Positions 1 to 13,343 are shown, counted from the first letter of the stretch. The stretch: 64,000 nt of DNA from Janibacter endophyticus (GCF_016888335.1 NZ_JAFEJG010000004.1:1302001-1366000); one strand, 5' to 3'. Made by a program: numbers and translations. The notes: generated by a model not told the origin, from the letters alone.

Positions 1-824
1 CCCTCGCCGGGGATCGACGAGGTCAGGGCGATGGTGCGTGGGTGCGAGGCGGCGTTGACGAACATGAGGTTGGTCCGCAGCGCGCGGAAGGCCTCGGAGC
101 GCGGCGAGCTCGGGTCCGTCTCGACGATGAGCGGCTCCTTGCCGGCCCGCGGGTCGAAGTGCACAGCGCCGATGATCGGCTCCTCGGTGATCTCCTCGAC
201 GTCGTCGGCGGTGCGCACCGTCGTGTCCATGAGCTGACGCAGCACCGCGAGGCCGAGGCCGAGCAGGAGGCCGAGGACCACGCCGAGCGCGAGGTTGCGC
301 ACCGGGTTGGGCGAGACCGGGGTGCTCGACGTCTCGGCGGGCTGGACGAGCGAGACCTTGACCGGGCTGCGCTTGCTCGCGTCGGAGGGCCGCTCGATCT
401 CGTCGACGACACCGGGGAAGCTCTCGCCGATGGCGGTCGCGACGCTCTGCGCGTGCTCCGGGGAGGGGTCGGTGACGCTGACCTCGAGCATGACGGTGTC
501 CGGCGGGGTGACCGCGGTGATCTGGTCTGCGAGGTCGTCCACGTCGGTGCCGTCACCGAGAGCCTCGGCCACCGGGTCGAGCGCGCGGGGAGTCTTGAGC
601 AGCTGGGCATAGGATTTGACCCGCTGCTGGATGAAGGTGTTGCTCTGCTGCAGCTGGGCGCTGTCGTCCGCACCGGAGACCGAGACGAAGAACTGCGTCG
701 TCGACGCGTACTGCTTCGTCGCGGTGGCTGTGAGGAGCCCCGCCAGCCCGATGACGACGAGGGTCGTCAGGACGATGGTCATCCACCGCTTGCGGACGAT
801 GCGGATATAGTCCTGCAGTTCCAC
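1..824 (-). CDS. Wzz/BY-kinase polysaccharide co-polymerase, C-terminus outside window
   Basis: Membrane tyrosine autokinase that controls export and chain length of surface polysaccharide. The 274 visible residues start at a GTG preceded by GGGAAGG. They show a Wzz domain with a first membrane helix at about residues 16-32, a periplasmic stretch, a second helix at about 176-196 (GVVLGLLLGLGLAVL), and the start of the cytoplasmic kinase: SEAFRALRTNL at about 243-253, then TSSIPGEG, the beginning of Walker A, at the window edge. The Walker B motifs and the tyrosine cluster lie outside. It is divergent from the cognate-type phosphatase at 916. Fusion of Wzz and kinase in one chain is usual in actinobacteria. 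The family is clear; the substrate is unknown. Confidence 0.9.
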   Translation of the reverse strand, partial: MELQDYIRIVRKRWMTIVLTTLVVIGLAGLLTATATKQYASTTQFFVSVSGADDSAQLQQSNTFIQQRVKSYAQLLKTPRALDPVAEALGDGTDVDDLADQITAVTPPDTVMLEVSVTDPSPEHAQSVATAIGESFPGVVDEIERPSDASKRSPVKVSLVQPAETSSTPVSPNPVRNLALGVVLGLLLGLGLAVLRQLMDTTVRTADDVEEITEEPIIGAVHFDPRAGKEPLIVETDPSSPRSEAFRALRTNLMFVNAASHPRTIALTSSIPGE

Positions 825-915
825 CGCGAGCCTTCCCCAGAGCTGAGCCAAACCTGAGGATCCTCTCACACGGGAGACGGGGCCGCCGACCGACGCCGTG
901 CGGCAGGATGGCCGC

Positions 916-1500
916 ATGACCGTGCAGATCATGACCGTGTGCACCGGCAACATCTGCCGCTCGCCCTACGCCCAGCTGCTCCTGGCCCACCGACTCGACG
1001 CGGTCCGCCCGGGCGCCTTCGACGTCAGCAGCGTCGGGACCGGGGCCCTCGTCGACCAGGGCGTCGACCCTGGGAGCGCGACGCTCCTCGAGGCCAGAGG
1101 TGTGGCGCATGACACCTTCGCCGCCCGTCAGATCACCGAGCAGCTGCTCCAGGACGTCGACCTCGTCCTGCCGCTGACCGTCGAGCACCGCAAGACCGTG
1201 CTCTCCTACGCGCCCCGGCTGCTCAAGCGCTGCTACACGGTCAAGGAGATGGCGCGACTCATCACCTCCGCCGACGAGCGCCGATCCTGGGAGGAGCGGC
1301 TCGCCGGACTGACGACCCCGGAGGAGCGGTGGCAGCGGATCCCGCAGGAGCTCGCCCGCGAGCGTGGTCTGGCCAAGGCCGAGGCGGGGCAGGACGACGT
1401 CGCCGACCCCTATCGGATGGACCAGAGCGCGTTCGACGCGATGGCCGTCGAGATCGACGCGGCCGTCGAGACGATCGTCGCGCTCGAGGCCCGCTTCTAG
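916..1500 (+). CDS. Low-molecular-weight protein-tyrosine phosphatase (Wzb-like)
   Basis: Dephosphorylates phosphotyrosine, probably on the divergent BY-kinase. The P-loop CTGNICR (C-X5-R) is at residues 9-15 and is followed by SPYAQ. A DP pair (VADPYRM) near the C-terminus supplies the usual general-acid aspartate. It has 195 residues, a little longer than the typical 150-190. I chose the ATG at 916 over the in-frame GTG at 898 because it puts the P-loop at the family's usual position. Its stop overlaps the stop of rmlA on the other strand by four bases. Together with the kinase and the rhamnose genes it marks the edge of an exopolysaccharide locus. Confidence 0.92.
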   Translation: MTVQIMTVCTGNICRSPYAQLLLAHRLDAVRPGAFDVSSVGTGALVDQGVDPGSATLLEARGVAHDTFAARQITEQLLQDVDLVLPLTVEHRKTVLSYAPRLLKRCYTVKEMARLITSADERRSWEERLAGLTTPEERWQRIPQELARERGLAKAEAGQDDVADPYRMDQSAFDAMAVEIDAAVETIVALEARF

Positions 1501-2357
1501 TCGAGGAGGCCGAGCAGGTAGGCGCCGTAGCCGCTCTTGCGCAGCGGCTCGGCGCGCTCACGCAGGCCGTCGTCGTCGATGAATCCCATCCGCCAGGCCA
1601 CCTCCTCGGGGCAGCCGACCTTCAGCCCCTGCCGGCCCTCGAGCGTGCGGACGTAGTTGCTCGCGTCGTTGAGGTCGTCGAACGTCCCGGTGTCGAGCCA
1701 CGCCGTCCCGCGGGGGAGGACCGTGACCTGCAGCCGGCCCTCGTCGAGGTAGGTGCGGTTGAGGTCGGTGATCTCCAGCTCCCCGCGCGCTGAGGGCGTC
1801 AGGGCCTTCGCCCGGCGCACGACGTCGGAGTCGTAGAAGTACAGGCCGGGGACCGCGTAGCTGCTCCGGGGCTCGGCCGGCTTCTCCTCCAACGAGACGG
1901 CCCTCCCTTCGCCGTCGATCTCCACGACGCCGTACGCCGACGGGTCCGCGACCCGGTAGCCGAAGACCGAGGCGCCGTCGATGTCCCGCAGGTCCCGCAG
2001 CCGGGTCCCCAGCCCCGGCCCGTAGAAGATGTTGTCGCCGAGCACCAGCGCCGCCGGCCCGCCCGCGAGGAAGTCCTCCCCGATGACGAAGGCCTGCGCC
2101 AGCCCGTCCGGGCTCGGCTGCACCGCATAGGTCAGCGAGATCCCGAACCTGCTCCCGTCGCCGAGCAGCCGGCGGAAGAGGTCGGCCTCGTGCGGGGTCG
2201 TGATGACGAGGATCTCGTCGATCCCCGCGAGCATGAGCGTGCTCAGCGGGTAGTAGATCATCGGCTTGTCGTAGACCGGGACGAGCTGCTTGCTCACGCC
2301 GAGCGTGATCGGGTGCAGCCGCGAGCCGGTCCCGCCGGCGAGGATGATGCCGCGCAT
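1497..2357 (-). CDS. rmlA: Glucose-1-phosphate thymidylyltransferase
   Basis: First step of dTDP-L-rhamnose synthesis: glucose-1-phosphate plus dTTP gives dTDP-glucose. The N-terminus [16 protein letters not shown] carries the nucleotidyltransferase signature. [17 protein letters not shown] and the [10 protein letters not shown] motif follow, and a C-terminal [10 protein letters not shown] region agrees with RmlA. The length of 286 residues is the family norm. The ATG at 2357 has no Shine-Dalgarno. It sits 6 nt after a TACGCT -10 box, so the transcript is probably leaderless. The promoter is divergent from that of rmlB only 36 bp away. Confidence 0.96.
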   Translation of the reverse strand: MRGIILAGGTGSRLHPITLGVSKQLVPVYDKPMIYYPLSTLMLAGIDEILVITTPHEADLFRRLLGDGSRFGISLTYAVQPSPDGLAQAFVIGEDFLAGGPAALVLGDNIFYGPGLGTRLRDLRDIDGASVFGYRVADPSAYGVVEIDGEGRAVSLEEKPAEPRSSYAVPGLYFYDSDVVRRAKALTPSARGELEITDLNRTYLDEGRLQVTVLPRGTAWLDTGTFDDLNDASNYVRTLEGRQGLKVGCPEEVAWRMGFIDDDGLRERAEPLRKSGYGAYLLGLLD

Positions 2358-3391
<1,034 letters not shown>

Positions 3392-3392
<1 letters not shown>

Positions 3393-4774
3393 TGACCGAG
3401 CTCACCGTCGAGCGCACCGCGATCCCCGGCCTGCTCGTCGTCCGGCTGCCCGTGCACGGCGACTCCCGCGGCTGGTTCAAGGAGGGCTGGCAGCGCGAGA
3501 AGATGACCGCCCTCGGCCTGCCGGACTTCGGCCCGGTGCAGCACAACATCTCCTACAACGCCTCCCGCGGCGCCACGCGCGGGATCCACGCCGAGCCGTG
3601 GGACAAGTACGTCTCCGTCGCGACCGGCCGCGTCTTCGGGGCCTGGGTCGACCTGCGCGCCGGGGAGAGCTTTGGCGCGACGGTCACCGTCGAGATCGAC
3701 GAGTCGGTCGCCGTCTACGTCCCCCGCGGGGTCGGCAACAGCTATCAGGCCCTCGAGGACGGCACCGCCTACAGCTACCTCGTCAACGCCCACTGGCGCC
3801 CCGGCATCACCTATCCCGCGCTCGCGCTCGACGACCCCACTGCGGCCATCGAGTGGCCCATCCCGCTCGCCGAGTCCGAGATCTCGGCCAAGGACCAGGC
3901 CAACCCGAGGCTGGCGGAGGTCACCCCCTTCGCCCCGCGGCCGCCGGTGATCCTCGGTGCCGGCGGCCAGGTCGGGCGGGCGCTCCAGGCCCTCCTACCC
4001 GAGGCCGTCGCCCTCGGCTCGGCCGACCTCGACCTCACCGACGCGGCCGCGATCGCGGCCTACGACTGGTCGCAGCACGACGTCGTCATCAACGCGGGCG
4101 CCATGACGGCGGTGGACGCCGCAGAGACGGGCGAAGGGAGGCAGCTGGCCTGGGCGGTCAACGCCACCGCGGTCGCCGCGCTGGCCCGGGCAGCGGTCGA
4201 GCACCGCTTCACCCTCGTGCACTACTCGAGCGACTACGTCTTCGACGGGGAGGCCGACGCGCACCCGGAGGGGGAGGCGCTCGCGCCGCTCGGGGTCTAC
4301 GGGCAGTCCAAGGCCGCCGGCGACCTCGCCGTCACGGTCGTGCCCCGGCACTACGTGCTGCGGACCTCGTGGGTCATCGGCGACGGCGGCAACTTCGTCA
4401 CGACGATGGCCCGGCTCGCCGACACCGGGGTGAGCCCCAGCGTCGTCGACGACCAGCACGGGCGGCTGACCTTCGCCGAGGACCTCGCCGCGGCGACCGT
4501 GCACCTCGTGCGGAGCGAGGCGCCCTTCGGCGTCTACAACTGCACGAACGCGGGGGAGCAGGCCACGTGGGCGGACATCGCGCGGGAGGTCTTCGTGGCG
4601 CGGGGGCGTGACGCGGGTGACGTCACGGGGGTGAGCACCGCCGAGTACGCCGCGGGCAAGACGATCAGCCCCCGCCCGACGCACAGCCTGCTGCCGCTCG
4701 ACAAGCTCGCGGCGACCGGCTTCGAGCCCCGGGACCAGTGGGACGCCCTGCGCGAGTATCTCCGCCGCCTCTGA
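3392..4774 (+). CDS. Fused dTDP-4-keto-rhamnose 3,5-epimerase / reductase (RmlC-RmlD)
   Basis: Last two steps of dTDP-rhamnose synthesis in one 460-residue chain. Residues 1 to about 180 are a cupin epimerase: DSRGWFKE, then HNISYNASRGATRGIH with His66 as the likely catalytic base, and VPRGVGNSYQ. Residues from about 185 are an NAD(P)-dependent reductase: VILGAGGQVGRALQ, YSSDYVFDG at about 278-286, and catalytic Y303-GQS-K307. The two domains are separate proteins in most bacteria; this fusion recurs in actinobacteria. It is translationally coupled to rmlB by ATGA. The role is clear, but whether both active sites work was not tested. Confidence 0.92.
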
Positions 4775-4887
4775 CCCCCTTCGCCTCGGCCGGCGCCGGC
4801 GTCCACACCCCCGCGCCGGGTCACCCCTTCGTCCACAGGCCCGCTCGCCCGACGGCGGAGCGCGCCGCTCCCCACGACTCTCGACCC

Positions 4888-5820
4888 ATGCCGGCCACGG
4901 AGACCCCGCTCGAGCGCCATCGACGAGTCATGGCCGCGGCGGAGGCCTACGACCACGTGCTGAGTCGACGCCTGCTCCGCGGCATGGGGGTGAGCCGGCA
5001 GCAGACCGCCCGGCAGATCGGGGCGGCCCGCTGGGTGCTCCACGGCCGGCAGACCGTCGGGGTCCGGGACGCGCCGCTGACCCCTGTCGCAGCCCGTTGG
5101 CGCGCGATCTGGGAGATCGGCGAGGGGGTCGCCCTCATCGACGGGGTCTCCGCGCTCCAGGCCGCGGGGCTCAAGGGTTGGAGCGACGAGCAGGTCCATG
5201 TCTCGCTGCTCCACCGCCACGACTACGCGCAGACCTCCGGAGTCAGGGTGCACAAGGTGATCCGGCGGGTCGACGGCGAGGTTGCTGGCGCGGGGCTGCC
5301 CCGGACCCGACCCGCGGTGGCGGCGATCCGCGCTGCGCACTGGGCGGTGAGCGACCGGAGCGCCGGGACGATCCTCGCGATGACCGTCCAGCAGCGGCTC
5401 GCGACCGGTGAGCAGCTCCTCGAGGCCCAGCGTGTCGTCCGGGGTCGGACGCGGCGTGCCGTCGTCCGCCAGCTCGTGCGTGACATCGCGTGCGGGGTGG
5501 AGTCCCTGGGCGAGCTCGACTTCGCCGGGGCATGCCGTCGGCGGGGGCTGCCAGAGCCGAGCCGGCAGGCCGTCCGCGAGCTGCCGGGCGGGCGGGCCTA
5601 TCTCGACGTGGCCTTCGAGGAGTACGACCTCGTCGTGGAGATCGACGGGGCGGGGCACCTGTGGGGGCTGGCCGCCGTCGACGACGCGCTCCGCGCCAAC
5701 GAGGTCGTCCTCGGCGCCGAGCGGGTGCTCCGGATCAACGTCCTCGGCCTCCGGCTCGAGGAGGACACCTTCCTCGACCAGGTCGCCCGCGGGCTCCGCG
5801 CGGGAGGGTGGCGCGGCTGA
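4888..5820 (+). CDS. DUF559-type endonuclease-fold protein
   Basis: A 310-residue protein of unknown function. The N-terminal part resembles the winged-helix and central regions of AbiEi-like antitoxin-domain proteins. The C-terminal part from about residue 240 resembles the Vsr/DUF559 nuclease fold: RAYLDVAFEEYDLVVEIDGAGH, a D-x(n)-E-x-D pattern, a downstream asparagine (ALRANEVV), and ERVLRINVLGL as a core strand. Such single genes are common in actinobacteria without a linked toxin or methylase. The ATG at 4888 has no clear Shine-Dalgarno or -10 box. TGACCCCCTTCGCC directly follows the stop. A second relative lies at 16012-16941. Confidence 0.7.
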   Translation: MPATETPLERHRRVMAAAEAYDHVLSRRLLRGMGVSRQQTARQIGAARWVLHGRQTVGVRDAPLTPVAARWRAIWEIGEGVALIDGVSALQAAGLKGWSDEQVHVSLLHRHDYAQTSGVRVHKVIRRVDGEVAGAGLPRTRPAVAAIRAAHWAVSDRSAGTILAMTVQQRLATGEQLLEAQRVVRGRTRRAVVRQLVRDIACGVESLGELDFAGACRRRGLPEPSRQAVRELPGGRAYLDVAFEEYDLVVEIDGAGHLWGLAAVDDALRANEVVLGAERVLRINVLGLRLEEDTFLDQVARGLRAGGWRG

Positions 5821-5831
5821 CCCCCTTCGCC

Positions 5832-5952
5832 GGTCGAGGTATCAGCGGCCGGACGGGCGGACGGCTATACCTCGAACCAGTGCCCTCGCCGGCACCCCCT
5901 TCGCGATTCGAGGTATTCGCGACCGGATGGGCGGCCGAAATTACCTCGAATC
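5832..5952. repeat. Two copies of a ~46-bp imperfect palindrome
   Basis: Copy 1 (about 5832-5877) and copy 2 (about 5905-5952) share the pattern TCGAGGTAT, then GCG-CCGGA-GGGCGG, then TACCTCGA. The outer arms TTCGAGGTA and TACCTCGAA are inverted, so each copy can fold on itself. The two copies are separated by a CCCCTTCG-containing spacer. A purine-rich run follows, with three CGAAGGGG units up to 6005. They lie between convergent genes and may terminate transcription. I saw no further copy of this family in the window. Confidence 0.75.
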
Positions 5953-6016
5953 GAGGGGAGGGGGCGAAGGGGGGAGGGGGCGAAGGGGGGGAGCGGGCGA
6001 AGGGGGGCAGGGCGGA

Positions 6017-6679
6017 TCAGGAGATCCAGTCGCTCCAGCCGTGGTGCAGCACGAGCCACGCGATGAGCCCGTAACCGGCCTGGCCCGGGTGGACCCGGTC
6101 CAGGCTCGAGGCCATGTCGGAGTCCCACTGCTCGTGACCCGCCAGCGGGGCGTAGACGTCGACGAAGGGGACGCCGCGGCGCTCGCAGACGTCGCGCTGC
6201 GCCTCGGTGATCTGGGCCAGCTGGTCGTCGAGGTCCGGGTCGGCGGCCGGCGCCGGCCCGACGACGAAGGGGGAGATGCCCCGGCTCGAGCACTCGTCGA
6301 GGATGTTGGCGAGGTTGAGCCGGTGACGGGCCAGCGACACGCCGCCCTCGACGTCGTTGCGCCCGAAGGAGACGACGAGACGACGGTCGGTCGCGCCCTC
6401 CCACCGCAGCGGCGCCTCGACGGTCCACCGCTGCGCGACGTCACCGGAGGTCTGCCCGGCCACGCCGAGGTTGTAGAACGCGAGCTGGGCACCCTCGACG
6501 ACCGTGCGCCCCATGACCCGACCGACCCAGCCCTGGGCCTTCGGGTCGCCGACCCCCGCGACGAGGGAGTCGCCGATGAAGACGATGCTCACGCGGCGCT
6601 CACCGTCCTCGCCGGGAGCGGTGGAGTGGGCTGCGCTGGGGGTGAACTCGTGGCCTGCGGCGTCAGTCGTGGGAAGCAT
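6017..6679 (-). CDS. SGNH/GDSL-family hydrolase
   Basis: A probable esterase or lipase of 220 residues. The blocks of the family are present: I (FIGDSLVAG, Ser38), II (NLGVAG, Gly72), III (GRND, 106-109) and V (DRVH, Asp194 and His197). There is no signal peptide or membrane segment, so it is probably cytoplasmic. The annotated ATG at 6679 gives a 30-residue leader before the first strand. A GTG in VSIVFIGDS (residue 30) preceded by GGTGAG is a possible true start. It is last in an apparent kgd-DUF6104-SGNH operon. The substrate cannot be read from the sequence. Confidence 0.85.
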   Translation of the reverse strand: MLPTTDAAGHEFTPSAAHSTAPGEDGERRVSIVFIGDSLVAGVGDPKAQGWVGRVMGRTVVEGAQLAFYNLGVAGQTSGDVAQRWTVEAPLRWEGATDRRLVVSFGRNDVEGGVSLARHRLNLANILDECSSRGISPFVVGPAPAADPDLDDQLAQITEAQRDVCERRGVPFVDVYAPLAGHEQWDSDMASSLDRVHPGQAGYGLIAWLVLHHGWSDWIS

Positions 6680-6691
6680 GATGCGACAAAC

Positions 6692-6877
6692 CTACTCGTC
6701 GTCGAGCTCGTCGTCGTCGAGCCGCGCCAACCACGACGCGAGCCGCTCGACCGGCGTCTCGAACTCAGGGTTGAGGTCGACGAAGGTCCGCAGCTGCTCG
6801 CTGACCCACGCCAGGGTGACGGACTCGTCACCCCGGCGTGACTCGAGCTCCTCGATGCCCCGGTCGGTGAAGTACAC
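6692..6877 (-). CDS. Small conserved actinobacterial protein (DUF6104-like)
   Basis: A 61-residue acidic protein: MYFTDRGIEELESRRGDE, then EQLRTFVDLNPEFETPVERLA, and an Asp/Glu-rich tail. I recognise this as a short family found next to kgd in many actinobacteria, called DUF6104 from memory. It starts 9 bp after the kgd stop and ends 12 bp before the SGNH hydrolase, which suggests cotranscription. It has no membrane segment, cysteines or known catalytic motif. A role linked to Kgd is only a guess from position. Confidence 0.75.
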   Translation of the reverse strand: MYFTDRGIEELESRRGDESVTLAWVSEQLRTFVDLNPEFETPVERLASWLARLDDDELDDE

Positions 6878-6886
6878 GGCCGACCG

Positions 6887-10717
<3,831 letters not shown>

Positions 10718-10859
10718 TTGGAGAACGCCTCTTCTCAGGGTCGCGAGTCGTCACGGCCGCGCACGCAGGGGCCGCACGAGGGCAGCCTAACGTGTCCAAC
10801 GCCACGGACGGAGGGTCCCTCCGCGGCCGGACGACGGGCGGTCCGTCTGCACGACGAAC

Positions 10860-10895
10860 GTCCCCGCACCTTGTCGGTGATGAAGGTGCGGGGAC
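10860..10895 (-). terminator. Stem-loop between the GIY-YIG gene and kgd
   Basis: GTCCCCGCACCTT (10860-10872) pairs perfectly with AAGGTGCGGGGAC (10883-10895) around a 10-nt loop. It lies downstream of the minus-strand GIY-YIG gene and upstream of the kgd promoter, so it probably insulates the two. No T-run is present, as is usual in high-GC actinobacteria. Confidence 0.6.
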
Positions 10896-10966
10896 GCCGT
10901 CGGGCAAGATGCGACGACCGTCGAGTGCCGTGCTGGTCGAGGAGCGACAACCGTCGAGTGCCGTGC

Positions 10967-11124
10967 TGGTCGAGGTGCGACGAGCTCTGCGAGGAGCCTC
11001 GAGACCCTGAGTGAGGTCCCCGAGGTGGTCTCGAGGCTCAGGCCGCGGGCGGCTTCGCACCTCGACCACCAAGGGCACGCTTGCTGGTCGAGGTGCGACG
11101 AGCCCTGCGAGGAGCCTCGAGACC
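10967..11124. repeat. Three TGGTCGAGG/CCTCGAGACC palindromic repeats
   Basis: Copies at 10967-11006, 11027-11069 (inverted) and 11085-11124. The 40-bp unit starts TGGTCGAGGTGCGACGAG, has CTGCGAGGAG in the middle and ends CCTCGAGACC, so its ends are inverted. The middle copy has a variant core with CGCGGGCGGC. The same family recurs at 11477, 27800, 27851 and inside prmC at 30357. It is a dispersed intergenic element of unknown function. Confidence 0.85.
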
Positions 11125-11133
11125 CGAGGGAGG

Positions 11134-11427
11134 TCACGGACGGGGTCGGCCGCCCCTTCGCCTGGCCGCCGCAGTCACCGCCTCCCAGTCGCCACGGATC
11201 AACGCCTCCCGTTTAGCCCTGGACCAGGCCTGGATCTGCTTCTCCAAGGCATAGGCCTCCCCGATGTGCTCTGTCGCCTGCGACCACACGAGCTCGACCG
11301 GCGTCCTGGTGCTCGTGTACCGAGCGCCGAGGCCAGAGGCGTGCTGCTCGAGGCGGTGCTGGAGATTGCGTGTGCTGCCGACGTAGTAGGTCCCGTCCGC
11401 GCACCTGAGCATGTAGACGTGGGGCAT
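11134..11427 (-). CDS. GIY-YIG nuclease-fold protein (UPF0213-like)
   Basis: A 97-residue single-domain protein. HVYMLRCADGTYYVGSTRNLQHRLEQH carries the GIY-YIG core (YML then YYVG), the arginine in STRNL and the downstream glutamate region. YALEKQIQAW is the typical second helix with Glu. The size and lack of extra domains match the stand-alone UPF0213/YhbQ group, whose role is not settled. It is flanked on both sides by TGGTCGAGG repeats. No methylase or partner is adjacent, so a restriction role is not supported. Confidence 0.85.
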   Translation of the reverse strand: MPHVYMLRCADGTYYVGSTRNLQHRLEQHASGLGARYTSTRTPVELVWSQATEHIGEAYALEKQIQAWSRAKREALIRGDWEAVTAAARRRGGRPRP

Positions 11428-11476
11428 CGGTCTATGTCACCAGGTGTGGGGAGACTGGTGCGCTGTGCTGTCCACA

Positions 11477-11561
11477 GGTCTCGAGGCTCAGGCCGCGGGC
11501 GGCCTTCGCACCTCGACCATCGTGCGGGGGCCGACCGGCGGCCTTCGCACCTCGACCACCA
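11477..11561. repeat. TGGTCGAGG-family repeat, one full and one partial copy
   Basis: The full inverted copy at 11477-11519 (GGTCTCGAGGCTCAGGCC to CACCTCGACCA) is followed by a partial copy at about 11538-11561 (GGCGGCCTTCGCACCTCGAC). They lie between the GIY-YIG gene and the end of the ABC permease gene. A DnaA-box-like CTGTCCACA lies just before the full copy. Confidence 0.8.
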
Positions 11562-11568
11562 CCTGGGG

Positions 11569-12375
11569 TCAGGCGACGTCCTGCTTCGCGGCGCGGAGGA
11601 CGCCGAGCCCGGCGAGCACGACGGCGTAGGCAGTGAGTACGAGCGCACCCGCCCACCACGACAACGGCTCGACCATGCCCGGCCCGCTCATCGTCACCGG
11701 GTCGACCATCGCGTTCGTCGCCTGGCTGGGCAGGAACTTCACGACGTTGTCCCGGGCGAAGTCGTTGAAGGACAGGGCCACGCTGACGATCGGCTCCACG
11801 ATCCAGGCGAAACCGATGCCGACGAGCAGCGCCGCCACCATGTTGGGGATGAGGATCCCGACGCCGAGGCCGATGAGCGCCCACAGCCCGAGCGCCAGCA
11901 GGCTGAGCGCGAGGGAGCGGAGGATCTCGGTCGAGGGGAAGGGGTCGACCCCGCGCATGCTGAGGATCGTCGCCCCGACGCTCACCGACCCGAGCAGGCT
12001 GACGATGCCGTAGAACGCGCCGATGCCGATGAGCGCGACGACCTTGGCCAGGAGCGCCCGGCCGCGGCGCGGCACCGCCAGGAAGGTGCCGGTGATCGTC
12101 TTGTGCCGGTACTCCGACCCGACCTGCATGACCCCGATCGTCAGCAGCAGCAGGTACCCGACGCTCAGGCCGGCGGTGTAGACGGAGTTGACGATCTGGG
12201 TGGCGCTGCCGTCGATCATCGGCTCACCGGTGGACGGGTCGATCGTCTCGCCGGTGTAGATGAAGGCGAAGAGCCCGGCGAAGAGCGCCCCCGCGACGAA
12301 GATGGCGATCGCCATGCCCCACCACATGCGGGTGGTGCGGAGCTTGAGGATCTCTGAGCGGATGGCCTGGATCAT
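11569..12375 (-). CDS. ABC transporter permease
   Basis: A 268-residue membrane protein of the ABC-2 type with about six hydrophobic segments. The first is WGMAIAIFVAGALFAGLFAF; later ones are LLLLTIGVMQVG, VALIGIGAFYGIVSLLG, LLALGLWALIGLGVGILI and the C-terminal GALVLTAYAVVLAGLGVL. YRHKTITGTFLAVPRR is a conserved cytoplasmic loop in this group. The ATGA overlap with the upstream ATPase gene shows translational coupling. The cargo is unknown; related pairs act in drug, lantibiotic or lipid export. Confidence 0.88.
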   Translation of the reverse strand: MIQAIRSEILKLRTTRMWWGMAIAIFVAGALFAGLFAFIYTGETIDPSTGEPMIDGSATQIVNSVYTAGLSVGYLLLLTIGVMQVGSEYRHKTITGTFLAVPRRGRALLAKVVALIGIGAFYGIVSLLGSVSVGATILSMRGVDPFPSTEILRSLALSLLALGLWALIGLGVGILIPNMVAALLVGIGFAWIVEPIVSVALSFNDFARDNVVKFLPSQATNAMVDPVTMSGPGMVEPLSWWAGALVLTAYAVVLAGLGVLRAAKQDVA

Positions 12376-13343
12376 TCGTTGGCTCCTTCCTGCCCCTGCT
12401 GGGCATCTCGCACGGCGGGTGCCTCGCTCGGGTCGGTGCCGTAGTTGCGGCTCGTACCGTCGGTGAGCGCGAAGAAGAGCGACTCGAGGTCGCCGCGGCG
12501 GGCGGTGAGCTCCCAGACCGGCAGGCCGGCGCGCAGCGCGACGTCACCGACGAGGCGCAGGTCGTCGGTCTCGGCGAGCAGGCCGCCGCCCTCGGCGACC
12601 TCGGAGGTGACGTCGGCCAGGCGCAGGGCGCCGGCGAGGGCGTCCGGGTCGGAGGTCCGCACGAAGCTCGTCGGCGTGCCCTCGAGCTCGGCGATCGTGC
12701 CCTGCCGGACGAGCCGGCCGTTGGCGATGATCACGACGTCGTCGGCGGTCTGCTGGACCTCGGAGAGCATGTGGCTGCTCACGAGGATCGTCCGGCCCTC
12801 GCCCGCGAGGTGCCCCAGGAAGTTGCGCATCCACCGGATGCCCTCGGGGTCGAGGCCGTTGTTCGGCTCGTCGAGGATGAGCACCTCAGGGTCGCCGAGG
12901 AGCGCGCCCGCGAGGCCGAGCCGCTGGCGCATGCCCATCGAGTAGCCGCCGGCCCGCTTGCGCGCCGCGGCCGGGATGCCGGTGAGCTCGAGCAGCTCGT
13001 CGACGCGGCTGTCCGGGATGCCGGAGGTCGCCGCGAGCACCCGCAGGTGGTCACGCCCGGAGCGGCCGGGGTGGAAGGACGTCGCCTCGAGCGCCGCGCC
13101 CACCGTCCGAAGGGGGCTCGGCAGGTCCCGGTAGGGCGTCCCGCCGATCGTCGCGGTCCCGGCGGTCGGCGAGACGAGCCCGAGGAGCATCCTCAGGGTC
13201 GTCGTCTTGCCCGCACCGTTGGGCCCGAGGAAGCCGGTCACCCGGCCCGGTCGGACCTCGAAGCTGACGTCGTCGACGGCCACGAAGCCGCCGAACCTCT
13301 TCGTGAGGTTGCGGACCTCGAGCGGTCTGCCCTGCACGGTCAT
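12372..13343 (-). CDS. ABC transporter ATP-binding protein
   Basis: A 323-residue ATPase partner of the permease at 11569. Walker A is GPNGAGKT at 40-47. The signature region is GGYSMGMRQRLGLA, the form common in DrrA/BcrA-type exporters rather than LSGGQ. Walker B is VLILDEPNNGLDP, and the H-loop is SSHMLSE. About 100 residues follow the core, as in other subunits that contact ABC-2 permeases. The start is the ATG at 13343 in MTVQGRPLEV. Much longer in-frame extensions upstream run antisense through the neighbouring gene and are not real. Confidence 0.93.
   Translation of the reverse strand: MTVQGRPLEVRNLTKRFGGFVAVDDVSFEVRPGRVTGFLGPNGAGKTTTLRMLLGLVSPTAGTATIGGTPYRDLPSPLRTVGAALEATSFHPGRSGRDHLRVLAATSGIPDSRVDELLELTGIPAAARKRAGGYSMGMRQRLGLAGALLGDPEVLILDEPNNGLDPEGIRWMRNFLGHLAGEGRTILVSSHMLSEVQQTADDVVIIANGRLVRQGTIAELEGTPTSFVRTSDPDALAGALRLADVTSEVAEGGGLLAETDDLRLVGDVALRAGLPVWELTARRGDLESLFFALTDGTSRNYGTDPSEAPAVRDAQQGQEGANE

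Larger units (their letters stand above)
10718..11133. other. Gene-free 416-bp region with kgd promoter, hairpin and repeats
   Basis: This holds the kgd leader, a TAGGCT box on the minus strand at 10789-10784, a GGAGGGTCCCTCC palindrome near 10810, a strong hairpin at 10860-10895, a 32-bp tandem duplication around 10912-10978 (ACCGTCGAGTGCCGTGCTGG twice) and TGGTCGAGG-type repeats. Apparent ORFs here (for example a 72-residue one at 10792-11010) are repeat translations. Confidence 0.7.

Noticed and set aside
4888-5820. AbiE type IV toxin-antitoxin system
   Set aside because: The protein resembles AbiEi in its N-terminal part, but no AbiEii-type nucleotidyltransferase gene is adjacent. The same holds for 16012-16941.
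10792-11010. 72-residue frame in the kgd upstream region
   Set aside because: Translation of tandem and palindromic repeats (RRPSSAVLVEERQPSSAVLVEVRR), not a gene.
11134-11427. Homing endonuclease or restriction enzyme
   Set aside because: The GIY-YIG protein is a short stand-alone UPF0213-like domain without a DNA-binding module, intron or methylase nearby.
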